DNA of 64,000 nt, from assembly GCA_017456055.1 (NCBI GenBank), contig JAFTKC010000006.1:175618-239617 (forward strand). Direction: 5' to 3'. The notes below the pieces were generated by a model, which was not told the origin of the DNA, did no database searches, and saw only the letters and a list, made by a program, of their open reading frames with translations. This DNA comes from Clostridia bacterium (lineage in GTDB: Bacteria > Bacillota > Clostridia > Christensenellales > Borkfalkiaceae). The translations under genes were made by a program, and so were the position numbers. How positions within the stretch are numbered: position 1 is the first letter of the stretch; each line of letters opens with the position of its first letter. This document shows, piece by piece, positions 1 to 7,886 of the stretch.

Positions 1-708
1 GGAAATTATCTCTCGGTAGGAGTAGAAAAGGTAATCAATATGGCGTGCTGTCTTGAAACGGCAAGAGAGTGCGTAAAAATGGCTGAAAAATACGAGAGCG
101 TATATTTCGGTTCGGGAATACACCCACAAGATATAAAAGACGTCACCGATAAAGACTTGGAAGAAATCGCCAAGATTGCCACTCACGAAAAATGCGTGTG
201 TATAGGTGAAATAGGGCTAGACTACTATTGGGATAAAAGTTATAAAGAGATTCAAAAGGAAAAACTTATAAAGGAACTAGAGATTGCAAAAGCACTTAAA
301 CTTCCCTTTTCCTTTCACAGTAGAGAAGCGACGTTAGACACCTTGACCTTGCTTAAAGATAATAGAGAAAAGATAGAGTTTGGCGGGGTATTGCATTGTT
401 TTTCGGGTAGTAAAGACACGGCGAGAGAAGTTCTTAATCTAGGCTTAAAACTAGGCTTAGGAGGAACTGCTACCTTCAAAAATGCCAAGTATATAAAAGA
501 AGTTTTAGATTATGCTCCGTTGGATAGCATCGTGGTAGAAACCGATTGCCCTTATCTTGCGCCAGAGCCGTTTAGGGGAAGTGTAAACGAGCCTAAAAAT
601 ATTCCTATAATCGTTAGATTTATTGCAAGTCAAAAAAATACGGATGAAATAGAAGTTGCGAAACTAATCTATAAAAATTCTTGCGAGGTATTTAAAAAAC
701 TCGTATAA
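1..708 (+). CDS. tatD: TatD family metal-dependent hydrolase, 5' end outside window
   Basis: TatD proteins are metal-dependent hydrolases of the amidohydrolase fold, known as DNases or 3'-5' exonucleases. The reading frame is open to the left edge. Residues before the first internal ATG (position 40), such as GVEKVIN, already fit the family, so the true start and the N-terminal HxH metal motif lie outside. Visible landmarks are SGIHPQD, EIGLDYYW with a metal-ligand Glu, FSFHSRE, LHCFSGS and ETDCPYLAPEP with the conserved Asp. It sits just before rsmA, as in many Firmicutes, but the ribonuclease M5 gene (rnmV) often found between them is absent. The family call is firm; the substrate is unknown. 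Confidence 0.93.
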   Translation, partial: GNYLSVGVEKVINMACCLETARECVKMAEKYESVYFGSGIHPQDIKDVTDKDLEEIAKIATHEKCVCIGEIGLDYYWDKSYKEIQKEKLIKELEIAKALKLPFSFHSREATLDTLTLLKDNREKIEFGGVLHCFSGSKDTAREVLNLGLKLGLGGTATFKNAKYIKEVLDYAPLDSIVVETDCPYLAPEPFRGSVNEPKNIPIIVRFIASQKNTDEIEVAKLIYKNSCEVFKKLV

Positions 709-710
709 CA

Positions 711-745
711 AAACAAAGCCAAGATACCCCTGGCTTTGTTTCGCT
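711..745 (+). terminator. Probable terminator after tatD
   Basis: An 11-bp perfect stem (711-721 with 731-741, AAACAAAGCCA) closes a 9-nt loop directly after the tatD stop codon. The following tract (CGCTTTAT) is only moderately T-rich, so termination may be partial. Confidence 0.6.
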
Positions 746-840
746 TTATAATTTCTCTTTGGTAAAAGAAAAGTAAGAGTTCATCTTACTGATATTAGTA
801 TAAGTAGAATTAAAAAAACTATCCGTAAAAGGAAAAATAA

Positions 841-1671
841 ATGGAAAATTTAAATAAAGTTTTACAAAAACACGGCTTTTATTTTAAGAAAGCCTACGGA
901 CAAAACTTTTTAACTGATACAGCGCTTTTAGACGATATAGTTGAAAAGTCAATGGTAAATAGTGACGACGTAGTTTTAGAAATCGGCTGTGGAGCAGGGG
1001 CGTTAACTAGAGCGCTTGCAAAAAAAGTAAAAAAAGTAGTGGGCTACGAGATTGACCAAAAGTTAAAGCCCGTTTTAGAAGAAACTTTAGGCGAATTTAA
1101 TAACGTGGAAATAGTGTTTGGTGACATACTAAAGCAAAACTTAGAATTAGTAGAGAAGAAACTCGGCGAAAAGTACGTTATGGTTGCAAATCTTCCTTAT
1201 TATATAACAACGCCTATCGTAATGGAGTTTTTAGAGAAAGCCAAAAACATAAAAGCCATGGTAATAATGGTGCAAGAAGAAGTTGCTAATAGATTTTCGG
1301 CTGTTAAAGGCACGGCAGATTACGGAGCGATCACGGTGGCAATTAACCTAAGGGGAAGCGCAAGTATTATAAAAATGGTGGGTAGAGAAAAGTTTACTCC
1401 AATGCCAAACGTCGATTCTGCCGTAGTTAAGATAGATATTGAAGAAGGCAAGACGGACGGCATTGACTTATTAGCCGTTAGAAACGCCGTTAGATGTGGA
1501 TTTTCAAATAGAAGAAAAATGCTAGTGAACAACCTAATGAACACTTATAAAATTAGTAGAGCGCAAGCCGAAAAAGTTCTAATTGAGTGCGATATTAGTC
1601 TAACTGCAAGGGGCGAAACTTTAGATTATTTAGAATATATCAAACTTTCTAACAAACTTAAGGAGAGTTAA
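841..1671 (+). CDS. rsmA: 16S rRNA dimethyladenosine transferase RsmA (KsgA)
   Basis: RsmA uses S-adenosylmethionine to dimethylate two adjacent adenines in the 3' terminal helix of 16S rRNA late in 30S assembly. The 276-residue length is normal. The SAM-binding motif I is EIGCGAGALT after the YGQNFLTD opening. The catalytic NLPYY motif sits near residue 118, and MVQEEVANR is also typical. The start at 841 follows an AAAGGA ribosome site. The next gene begins two bases after its stop, so the two are co-transcribed. Kasugamycin sensitivity is the known phenotype of loss in other bacteria. Confidence 0.96.
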   Translation: MENLNKVLQKHGFYFKKAYGQNFLTDTALLDDIVEKSMVNSDDVVLEIGCGAGALTRALAKKVKKVVGYEIDQKLKPVLEETLGEFNNVEIVFGDILKQNLELVEKKLGEKYVMVANLPYYITTPIVMEFLEKAKNIKAMVIMVQEEVANRFSAVKGTADYGAITVAINLRGSASIIKMVGREKFTPMPNVDSAVVKIDIEEGKTDGIDLLAVRNAVRCGFSNRRKMLVNNLMNTYKISRAQAEKVLIECDISLTARGETLDYLEYIKLSNKLKES

Positions 1672-1673
1672 AA

Positions 1674-2249
1674 ATGGATAAGAAAATATTGGTGCTAGCA
1701 AGTGGGAATAAGGGTAAAATTAGAGAGATTTCTAATATGCTACCAAATTTTATCGTAAAGGGCTATAAAGAATTTGGTCTTGATTTTGAGATAGAAGAAA
1801 ACGGCGCTACCTACTATGAGAACGCATTTATAAAGGCAAAAACCGTGTCTAAAATATTAAATCTTCCCGTGTTGGCAGACGATAGTGGACTATCGGTAGA
1901 TTACCTTAACGGCGAGCCGGGCGTGTATAGCGCAAGATACGCAGGCGACGGGGACGACGAGCATAACAATGATAAACTATTAAAAAATCTAGAGGGAATA
2001 ACCGATAGAAAAGCAAAGTTTATTTGCTGTATGGTTTACTACGTTAGTGAAGAAGAAAACTATTCGGTGACTGGTGAAACTAGTGGGGAAATTTTATATA
2101 AAAGAGAGGGAAAAAGCGGCTTTGGCTACGACCCAATCTTTTATAGTTATGATTTAAATAAGAGTTTAGGTGTCGCTACGGACGAGGAAAAAAATAGCAT
2201 TTCGCATAGAAGTAGAGCCTTAAAAGAGATAGTAAAATTTATTAAATAG
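1674..2249 (+). CDS. rdgB: XTP/dITP pyrophosphatase (RdgB/HAM1 family)
   Basis: This house-cleaning nucleotidase hydrolyses non-canonical purine triphosphates (XTP, dITP, ITP) to monophosphate and pyrophosphate, keeping them out of DNA and RNA. The 191-residue protein shows the family N-terminus LASGNKGKIREI. It also has LADDSGL with the acidic metal ligands, GVYSARYAG, FGYDPIF, and a C-terminal SHRSRAL. An AGGAG ribosome site (1661-1665) lies inside the end of rsmA and spaces correctly to the ATG at 1674, so translation is probably coupled. Only four bases separate it from cysK. Confidence 0.95.
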   Translation: MDKKILVLASGNKGKIREISNMLPNFIVKGYKEFGLDFEIEENGATYYENAFIKAKTVSKILNLPVLADDSGLSVDYLNGEPGVYSARYAGDGDDEHNNDKLLKNLEGITDRKAKFICCMVYYVSEEENYSVTGETSGEILYKREGKSGFGYDPIFYSYDLNKSLGVATDEEKNSISHRSRALKEIVKFIK

Positions 2250-2253
2250 AATT

Positions 2254-3186
2254 ATGAAAAAAGTATATAGCGACGTAATTGAACTAATAGGGAATACCCC
2301 TTTATTAGAACTAAAAAAACTAAAAAAAGCCTACGGCTTAAAAGCCAATATTTACGCAAAATTAGAGGGTTTTAACCCTGCTGGAAGCGTTAAAGATAGG
2401 GTGGCTTTGTCAATGCTTAAAAAAGCAAAAGAACAAGGTTTAATCAATGAAAATTCCACTATAGTAGAGCCGACTAGTGGCAATACGGGTATAGGCTTAG
2501 CAATGCTATGTAGCGTAATGGGGTATAAGTGCGTTATAGTTATGCCCGACACTATGAGTATTGAAAGAATAAAAATGATTGAAGCGTACGGAGCAAAGGT
2601 TATATTAACCGACGGAAAACTCGGCATGAACGGGGCAATAGAGAAAGCAAAAGAAATCCTTTCGTCAACAAAAGACGCTTTTGTGCCCTTGCAGTTTGAA
2701 AACAAGGCAAACCCACTAGCCCACTATGAAACTACTGGTAGGGAAATAGAAGAAGCGCTTGATGGTGAAGTTGATTTCTTCGTTGCGGGAATAGGCACTG
2801 GTGGAACGCTTTGCGGCTCGGCAAAATACCTAAAGGAAAAATTGCCTAACGTAAAGATTATTGGTGTAGAGCCTGAGAGTTCGCCCGTAATAACTAAGGG
2901 AGTTAGTGGGGCGCATAAAATTCAAGGCATAGGCGCGAATTTTATCCCTAAAAACTACGATAGTAGTTGCGTAGACCAAGTTATGACTGCAAGCGACCAA
3001 TCGGCTTTTGAATTTGCTAGAGAAGTTGCTAAAGTTGAGGGTGTTTTAGTTGGAATATCTTCGGGCGCAAGTTTAAGCGTAGCAGTAGAGATAGCAAAAA
3101 GAGAAGAAAACAAAGATAAAAACGTAGTTGTAATCTTTCCTGACTCAGGGGACAAATATTTATCCACCGAATTGTTTTGTAAATAA
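2254..3186 (+). CDS. cysK: Cysteine synthase (O-acetylserine sulfhydrylase)
   Basis: This PLP enzyme condenses O-acetylserine with sulfide to give cysteine. The 310-residue length is typical. The N-terminus has IGNTPLLEL. The PLP-binding lysine is in SVKDR near residue 47, the substrate loop is EPTSGNTGIGLA, and the phosphate-binding glycine loop is GIGTGGT. The C-terminal SGASL/FPDSGDKYLS segment is standard. It is last in the rsmA-rdgB-cysK run. No serine acetyltransferase is adjacent. It also lies just before an iron-sulfur scaffold-like gene, but a separate promoter in between argues against a single unit. Confidence 0.95.
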   Translation: MKKVYSDVIELIGNTPLLELKKLKKAYGLKANIYAKLEGFNPAGSVKDRVALSMLKKAKEQGLINENSTIVEPTSGNTGIGLAMLCSVMGYKCVIVMPDTMSIERIKMIEAYGAKVILTDGKLGMNGAIEKAKEILSSTKDAFVPLQFENKANPLAHYETTGREIEEALDGEVDFFVAGIGTGGTLCGSAKYLKEKLPNVKIIGVEPESSPVITKGVSGAHKIQGIGANFIPKNYDSSCVDQVMTASDQSAFEFAREVAKVEGVLVGISSGASLSVAVEIAKREENKDKNVVVIFPDSGDKYLSTELFCK

Positions 3187-3238
3187 GCCAACTTTTAAAT
3201 AAAAAAGGGCAAAAAGAAAAAAGAATAATAAAAAAAGA

Positions 3239-3268
3239 TTGCCTAAAAAACCAATGATGTGGTATACT
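3239..3268 (+). promoter_or_regulatory. Sigma-A promoter with extended -10 for the NifU-like/GGGtGRT unit
   Basis: TTGCCT (3239-3244), an 18-nt spacer, and TATACT (3263-3268) preceded by TGG, which is an extended -10. The predicted transcription start is near 3275. Together with the strong ribosome sites of both genes, it suggests high expression. Confidence 0.75.
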
Positions 3269-3313
3269 TAGGTAGAACTGAATTAACAAATAAATATGGA
3301 GGGCATAACATAT

Positions 3314-4015
3314 ATGCAATATTCAACAGAAGTAAATAAAATGTATTGCGTTTGCAAAGGTCCAAAACACGGACCTGCTCCAATTCCTGAAGAGGGAAAA
3401 TGGGTGCAAGCAAAGCAAATTAGCGACATTTCTGCGTACACTCACGGTGTAGGCTGGTGTGCTCCACAACAAGGCGCTTGTAAACTTTCGTTAAACGTTA
3501 AAAACGGCATTATCGAAGAAGCGCTTGTAGAAACTATCGGTTGTTCTGGTATGACTCACTCTGCTGCAATGGCGGCTGAAATTCTTCCTGGAAAAACCCT
3601 TTTAGAAGCGTTAAATACCGACCTTGTTTGTGACGCAATCAATACCGCAATGCGCGAACTATTCTTGCAAATCGTGTACGGACGTAGCCAATCTGCTTTC
3701 TCTGACGACGGCTTGGTAATCGGCGCAGGTATGGAAGACTTAGGTAAGGGCGAGCGTTCAATGGTAGGTACTATGTACGGCACCAAAGCAAAGGGCGTTA
3801 GATATTTAGAAATGACTGAAGGCTACTGCACTAGAATGGCGTTAGACGAAAACGACCAAGTTATCGGCTACGAATTCGTATCACTCGGCAAAATGACCGA
3901 TATGATTAAGAAAGGCATTGAGCCAAACGAAGCATACGAAAAGGCAAAAGGCACTTACGGACGCTTTAAGGAAGAAGACGGGGCAGTAAAATATATTGAC
4001 CCAAGAAAAGAGTAA
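3314..4015 (+). CDS. NifU-like iron-sulfur cluster scaffold-type protein
   Basis: The product resembles the IscU/NifU scaffold fold. It has a Cys in HGVGWCAPQQGAC, a second conserved cysteine segment TIGCSGMTHSAAMAAE that corresponds to the NifU GC..SxAS region, and further N-terminal cysteines (YCVCKGPKHGP). I start it at 3314 because GGAGGG (3298-3303) is a ribosome site ten bases upstream. An ATG at 3296 overlaps that site and is unlikely. That gives 233 residues, longer than a minimal IscU. It is followed after 13 bases by the GGGtGRT gene, a recurrent pairing in anaerobes. Cluster assembly is inferred from fold only; the client is unknown. Confidence 0.8.
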   Translation: MQYSTEVNKMYCVCKGPKHGPAPIPEEGKWVQAKQISDISAYTHGVGWCAPQQGACKLSLNVKNGIIEEALVETIGCSGMTHSAAMAAEILPGKTLLEALNTDLVCDAINTAMRELFLQIVYGRSQSAFSDDGLVIGAGMEDLGKGERSMVGTMYGTKAKGVRYLEMTEGYCTRMALDENDQVIGYEFVSLGKMTDMIKKGIEPNEAYEKAKGTYGRFKEEDGAVKYIDPRKE

Positions 4016-4028
4016 GGAGGAGATAAAA

Positions 4029-5039
4029 ATGGCACAATTTGAAGGTTATGAAAGAAGAGAAGCCAAAATCCTTGCAACTCTTAAGGAATATGGTATTAAT
4101 TCAATAGACGAATGTAAAGATATATGCGAAGCAAAGGGAATTTCTCCATACGTTATCACTCAAGAAACCCAACCAATTTGCTTTGAAAACGCTAAGTGGG
4201 CTTACACCGTAGGCGCTGCAATCGCAATTAAGGAAGCAGAAAGAACTGGTAATAAGAGCGCTGCTGCAGCGGCTGCTAATATCGGTATCGGCTTGCAAGC
4301 ATTTTGTATTCCAGGCTCAGTTGCAGAAAACAGAAAGGTAGGCTTAGGACACGGCAATTTAGGAAAAATGTTGTTGTCTGAAGAAACCGAATGTTTCTGT
4401 TTCTTAGCAGGTCACGAATCTTTTGCAGCAGCAGAAGGCGCAATCAAAATTGCGCTTAACGCAAACAAAGTTAGAGTAAAACCATTAAGAGTTATTCTTA
4501 ACGGTCTTGGCAAAGACGCAGCATTCATCATTTCAAGAATCAACGGCTTTACCTACGTAGAAACCCAATTTGACCCATATACTGAAGAAGTTAAGGTTTT
4601 AGAAGAAAAGCCTTTCAGTAATGGAGCAAGGGCAAAGGTTAAATGCTACGGCGCAGATAGCGTTCCAGAAGGCGTTGCAATCATGAGATTAGAAAACGTT
4701 GGCGTTTCAATCACCGGAAACTCAACCAACCCAACTAGATTCCAACACCCTGTTGCAGGCACTTATAAGAAGTGGGCAATCGAAAATGGTAAGAGTTATT
4801 TCTCAGTAGCATCTGGTGGTGGTACGGGTAGAACCTTGCACCCAGATAACATGGCTGCAGGTCCTGCATCTTACGGCATGACCGATACTATGGGTAGAAT
4901 GCACGGAGACGCGCAATTTGCAGGCTCTTCTTCAGTTCCAGCGCACGTAGAAATGATGGGACTTATCGGTATGGGTAATAACCCAATGGTAGGCGCTACC
5001 GTAGCAGTTGCAGTAGCAGTTGAAGAATGCTTTAAGTAA
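4029..5039 (+). CDS. GGGtGRT family protein of unknown function
   Basis: The signature GGGTGRT occurs near residue 258, and FQHPVAGTYKKWAI and MGRMHGDAQFAGSS are also conserved in this family (Pfam GGGtGRT). The start at 4029 is set by a near-perfect AAGGAGG site at 4014-4020; the upstream in-frame ATG has none. The 336-residue protein has glycine-rich loops (GLGHGNLGKM, ASGGGTGRT) and a histidine-containing C-terminal half, but I see no signal peptide or membrane segment. It is always reported near NifU-like scaffolds, so a role in metal-cluster biology is plausible, though no reaction is established. Confidence 0.85.
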   Translation: MAQFEGYERREAKILATLKEYGINSIDECKDICEAKGISPYVITQETQPICFENAKWAYTVGAAIAIKEAERTGNKSAAAAAANIGIGLQAFCIPGSVAENRKVGLGHGNLGKMLLSEETECFCFLAGHESFAAAEGAIKIALNANKVRVKPLRVILNGLGKDAAFIISRINGFTYVETQFDPYTEEVKVLEEKPFSNGARAKVKCYGADSVPEGVAIMRLENVGVSITGNSTNPTRFQHPVAGTYKKWAIENGKSYFSVASGGGTGRTLHPDNMAAGPASYGMTDTMGRMHGDAQFAGSSSVPAHVEMMGLIGMGNNPMVGATVAVAVAVEECFK

Positions 5040-5056
5040 ATTTCAACAAAATCAAG

Positions 5057-5084
5057 AAAAGCGAGATTTAATCTCGCTTTTTTT
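5057..5084 (+). terminator. Rho-independent terminator
   Basis: The stem GCGAGAT/ATCTCGC, extended by an AAA/TTT pairing, is followed by a run of T. It lies 18 bases after the GGGtGRT stop codon and ends the two-gene unit. Confidence 0.9.
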
Positions 5085-5225
5085 GTGGAATAAAATTAGT
5101 ATTTTTTTTCAAGGCTAAAAAAGAAACAAAAAGGCAAAGGGGGTTGCGATTCCTCCTTTAACCCCTAAACGCTCTTTCAAAGGTATAAATTTTATGATTC
5201 AACTTCCCCTTAACTCAAAAAGATT

Positions 5226-6080
5226 TTATTTTTCTATTTTTCTAAATTCTTTAGGTGAAAGTCCCGTGTGTTTTTTGAAAAATCTTGTAAAGTAATGTAT
5301 AGAATCAAAGTTGAGTTCTTCGGCAATTTCCGTAAAGGTTTTATCGGTTGATAAAATCTTGTGCTTTGCAATCTCTAACTTTTTAAGATTTAAAAACTCG
5401 TTTATCGTTTTTCCGGTAAAATTTTTAAATTCACTACAAAGGGTGGAGCGATTGGTTTTGAAAATAAAAGCAAGTTCGTCGAGAGTAATTTTCTCGATAA
5501 AATTATCGCTCAAATAAGAAATAATTTGGTTTACCGAGAGTTTGTCGGGCGTTTCGATTTCTTCGCTTTTAGCCCCTGAAAAATCCCTTAAAATGCCAAT
5601 CAAAAAATACTCTAGTAGATTTTTAAGCATTTGTTCTGCGCCGAAAGTAATTTTCTTTTTTTTCTTCATATTGTATACGGGAATATTGTAGGGTGGAGCA
5701 AAAACGTTTCGCCCTTCTTTTATAATTTCGGCGAGTTTCTTAACGTCGTCAGGGGAAAGGGTTAAAGGCAAATCGCAAATTTGTTCTAGAGAGTTTTCCT
5801 TGCAAGTAAAACCTATGATAATAACGGTGGGCGCGCTTTCACTTTCGCAAGAAAGAGAGTGCATTTCGTTTGGTTTATGTATAACCATTTTGCCCTTGGT
5901 TAGTTCGCCGTTAAATCCGTCCGATTTAATGGTTAAACTTCCCCCCGAAAGATATACGAGTTCGTAAAAAGGGTGCGAGTCGCTCTTAGTATAAAAGTCA
6001 GATGGGAACTCAAAAAAGTGAAGATTTACAACGCCGGTCACGGACAGGCTATTTTTTAATTCTTTAACTGCAAAATTCAT
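5226..6080 (-). CDS. AraC family transcriptional regulator
   Basis: A two-part regulator of 284 residues. The N-terminal cupin-like sensing domain (HPFYELVYLSGG, HKPNEMHSLSC) covers about residues 1-160. The C-terminal AraC domain carries two helix-turn-helix motifs (LDELAFIFKTNRSTLCSEF and FTEIAEELNFDSIHYFTRFF) ending in GLSPKEFRK. It is divergent from the M24 operon at 6223, the usual arrangement for an adjacent target. Its -10 box lies six bases before the ATG and there is no Shine-Dalgarno, so the message is probably leaderless. The ligand is unknown, but probably a sugar or related metabolite handled by the neighbouring enzymes. Confidence 0.9.
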   Translation of the reverse strand: MNFAVKELKNSLSVTGVVNLHFFEFPSDFYTKSDSHPFYELVYLSGGSLTIKSDGFNGELTKGKMVIHKPNEMHSLSCESESAPTVIIIGFTCKENSLEQICDLPLTLSPDDVKKLAEIIKEGRNVFAPPYNIPVYNMKKKKKITFGAEQMLKNLLEYFLIGILRDFSGAKSEEIETPDKLSVNQIISYLSDNFIEKITLDELAFIFKTNRSTLCSEFKNFTGKTINEFLNLKKLEIAKHKILSTDKTFTEIAEELNFDSIHYFTRFFKKHTGLSPKEFRKIEK

Positions 6081-6086
6081 ATTTAA

Positions 6087-6115
6087 ATTTTACACTAAAA
6101 GAAGTCTATTGTCAA
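6087..6115 (-). promoter_or_regulatory. Promoter of the AraC-type regulator
   Basis: On the minus strand TTGACA (6110-6115), a 17-nt spacer and TAAAAT (6087-6092). Only six bases separate the -10 from the start codon (6078-6080), so the transcript would begin at about the A of ATG. Confidence 0.75.
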
Positions 6116-6116
6116 T

Positions 6117-6153
6117 AAAATAATTTACGATTGTGCAAAAATAATTGACGATT
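6117..6153 (+). promoter_or_regulatory. Direct repeats, probable AraC-type operator
   Basis: Two 16-bp direct repeats differing at one base (AAAATAATTTACGATT at 6117-6132 and AAAATAATTGACGATT at 6138-6153) are spaced 21 bp apart, two helical turns. The second covers the -35 of the M24 operon promoter. This geometry is typical for AraC-family activators. Confidence 0.65.
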
Positions 6154-6174
6154 AGATAAAGACAATTTTATTAT
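6145..6174 (+). promoter_or_regulatory. Promoter of the M24/ASRT operon
   Basis: TTGACG (6145-6150), an 18-nt spacer and TATTAT (6169-6174). The weak match to consensus and the overlap with the direct repeat suit an activator-dependent promoter. Confidence 0.55.
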
Positions 6175-6222
6175 ATAGTAATATAATAAAGAAAAAAATT
6201 TATAAAAAAGGGAGAAATTTTT

Positions 6223-7398
6223 ATGCAAAGAATATGTATTCCAGATTATGAATATCAAGAGAGAATCCAAAAGGCTGCAAAATTAGTAGCAGAAAAAGGA
6301 TTAGACGCAATGCTAGTAGTATCAACCGAAAGCGACTATGCAAACGCAAGATATTTTTCGGGCTTCTGGCCATTGTTTGAAAGAGCAGGCGTGCTAATTT
6401 CAGCAACCGGCAAGGCAGTATTATTAGTAGGTCCAGAATCAGCAATCTTCGCAAAGGACTTTGGTAAAATCGACAAGGTTATGGTATTAAAAGAATTCCG
6501 TGAATCAGCAGACCCTGCATATCCAGAATTAGTACCTGATACTTTTAAGGACGCATTTAATTACGTAGGCGTGACCGGTGAAAATATTAAAATCGGTTTA
6601 GGTTCTTACGTTGAATGTACTCTTCCTATTATGGAAGGTTTAAAAGATACTTTCCCAAAAGCAGAAATTTCTATCTGTAGCGATATTATGATTGCTCTTC
6701 GTTCAATCAAGAGTGAAAACGAACTTGCTTGTATTAGAGAAGGCTTTAGAATCGTAGAACTCGCTACCGACGAAGTTGTTAAAGCATTAAAACCTGGTGT
6801 GACCGAACTTCAAATGGTAGGTATTGCACAAAGAGTTATTTACGAAAACGGCGCAGAATACGAAGGACTTCCAATGTACGTATTTAGCGAATCTTCAACT
6901 CGTCACGCAATCAGCCGTTCAACCTATAAGGTAATTGGCAAAGACGATATCGTTCAATTAAACCTTTCTGCTAAAATCGACGGATATTCACCAGCAATCG
7001 GCTTACCTGTATTTATGGGCAAAGCGGAAGGCGAAAAGAAAGAACTTGTTGACTTCTGCTTAAAGATGCACAATTGGACCACTGAAAACTTAAAAGCAGG
7101 TATTCCTGCAGACGTTGTTCCTAAGAAGTTCTTACAAATGTTCAAAGACGCAGGCTACGAAAAGAACTACGTATACGGACCATGTCACGGTACGGGTATG
7201 ATCGAAGTAGAAGCACCATGGATGGAAACTTCTTCAAACTACGTACTACAAAAGAATATGACTTTCCAAGTAGATACCTTTATTTCAGGCTCAACCTTTG
7301 GTTGCCGTTGGGAAAAGGGTATTGCTATTAAGGAAAACGGCGTAGAATCATACACCGATTATCTTGAAAAGCACGGCTTAATCGAACTTGGCTTTTAA
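6223..7398 (+). CDS. M24 family (creatinase / Xaa-Pro peptidase-like) protein
   Basis: Two-domain pita-bread-fold protein of 391 residues: a creatinase-type N-terminal domain (about 1-160) and an M24 catalytic domain (about 170-391). The M24 histidine is in CHGTGMIEVEAPW. The usual two metal-binding aspartates are not evident: the segment reads VQLNLSAKIDGYSPAIG, with Asn and Ala where family peptidases have Asp. The first late glutamate is Asp (FQVDTF), and the last is retained (RWEKG). Loss of metal ligands is known in creatinase, a metal-independent C-N hydrolase of this family. It may act on a C-N bond rather than a proline peptide. It leads the AraC-regulated operon. Confidence 0.85.
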   Translation: MQRICIPDYEYQERIQKAAKLVAEKGLDAMLVVSTESDYANARYFSGFWPLFERAGVLISATGKAVLLVGPESAIFAKDFGKIDKVMVLKEFRESADPAYPELVPDTFKDAFNYVGVTGENIKIGLGSYVECTLPIMEGLKDTFPKAEISICSDIMIALRSIKSENELACIREGFRIVELATDEVVKALKPGVTELQMVGIAQRVIYENGAEYEGLPMYVFSESSTRHAISRSTYKVIGKDDIVQLNLSAKIDGYSPAIGLPVFMGKAEGEKKELVDFCLKMHNWTTENLKAGIPADVVPKKFLQMFKDAGYEKNYVYGPCHGTGMIEVEAPWMETSSNYVLQKNMTFQVDTFISGSTFGCRWEKGIAIKENGVESYTDYLEKHGLIELGF

Positions 7399-7415
7399 TT
7401 AAAAGGAGCAAGAAG

Positions 7416-7778
7416 ATGAAAGTTGTAGGAAAGAAATATTGGATAATTCCAGACTGCGAACTTCCACCAGAAGGTGAAGGCGAATTAAAAGGACACGAAA
7501 GCGTAGTTATCGTAAACGATAGCAATAAAAAAGCAGTAATCGACGTAAAGATTTTCTTTACCGAAGGCGCTCCATACACCAACATTAAGTGGGAAGTAGA
7601 GCCACAAACGGTTAAATGCTTTAGAATGAACAACGTAGAGCACATGTGCGGATACGTAGTTCCACTAGAAACTCAATACGCAATGAAGTTATCAAGCAGT
7701 CAAAAAATCGTAGTTCAATACGGCAGACTTGACAATCGTCAAGTAAACCTAGCATACTACACCACTATGGCATTTTAA
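7416..7778 (+). CDS. ASRT-like small-molecule-binding protein (sensory rhodopsin transducer family)
   Basis: This 120-residue protein matches the family named after the Anabaena sensory rhodopsin transducer. It has an N-terminal GKKYWIIPDCELPP, then ESVVIVNDS, IKWEVEPQTVKCFRMN and a C-terminal LDNRQVNLAYYTTM. The family is a small beta-sandwich proposed to bind small molecules, possibly sugars, and occurs in many bacteria without rhodopsins. Here there is no rhodopsin and it lies 17 bases after the M24 gene, so a ligand-binding or enzyme-partner role in this pathway is more likely than phototransduction. An AAGGAGC ribosome site precedes the ATG. Confidence 0.8.
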   Translation: MKVVGKKYWIIPDCELPPEGEGELKGHESVVIVNDSNKKAVIDVKIFFTEGAPYTNIKWEVEPQTVKCFRMNNVEHMCGYVVPLETQYAMKLSSSQKIVVQYGRLDNRQVNLAYYTTMAF

Positions 7779-7813
7779 TTAAAAACAAGTAAAATCATTA
7801 GAATACCAAACTT

Positions 7814-7864
7814 GAAGCCATTAAGTAGTTATACTAAACGCGAAGTCTAAATGGCTTCGCGTTT
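7814..7864 (+). promoter_or_regulatory. Candidate attenuator: mutually exclusive hairpins
   Basis: A terminator hairpin (7837-7845 AACGCGAAG with 7855-7863, then T6) lies between the ASRT-like and TIM-like genes. The sequence GAAGCCATT (7814-7822) can instead pair perfectly with AATGGCTTC (7850-7858). That uses the first four bases of the terminator's right arm and would block it. This is the layout of an attenuator or riboswitch expression platform; no known aptamer is recognised upstream. Confidence 0.55.
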
Positions 7865-7886
7865 TTTACGAATAAAAGGAAAGACT

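Noticed and set aside
3296-3313. ATG at 3296 as start of the NifU-like gene
   Set aside because: It overlaps the GGAGGG ribosome site that serves the ATG at 3314.
7328-7645. Reverse-strand open frame over the M24/ASRT junction
   Set aside because: Shadow of real genes on the other strand; no ribosome site or family match.
7851-7886. ATG at 7851 as start of the TIM-like gene
   Set aside because: It lies in the loop of a terminator hairpin and has no ribosome site; 7887 has one.
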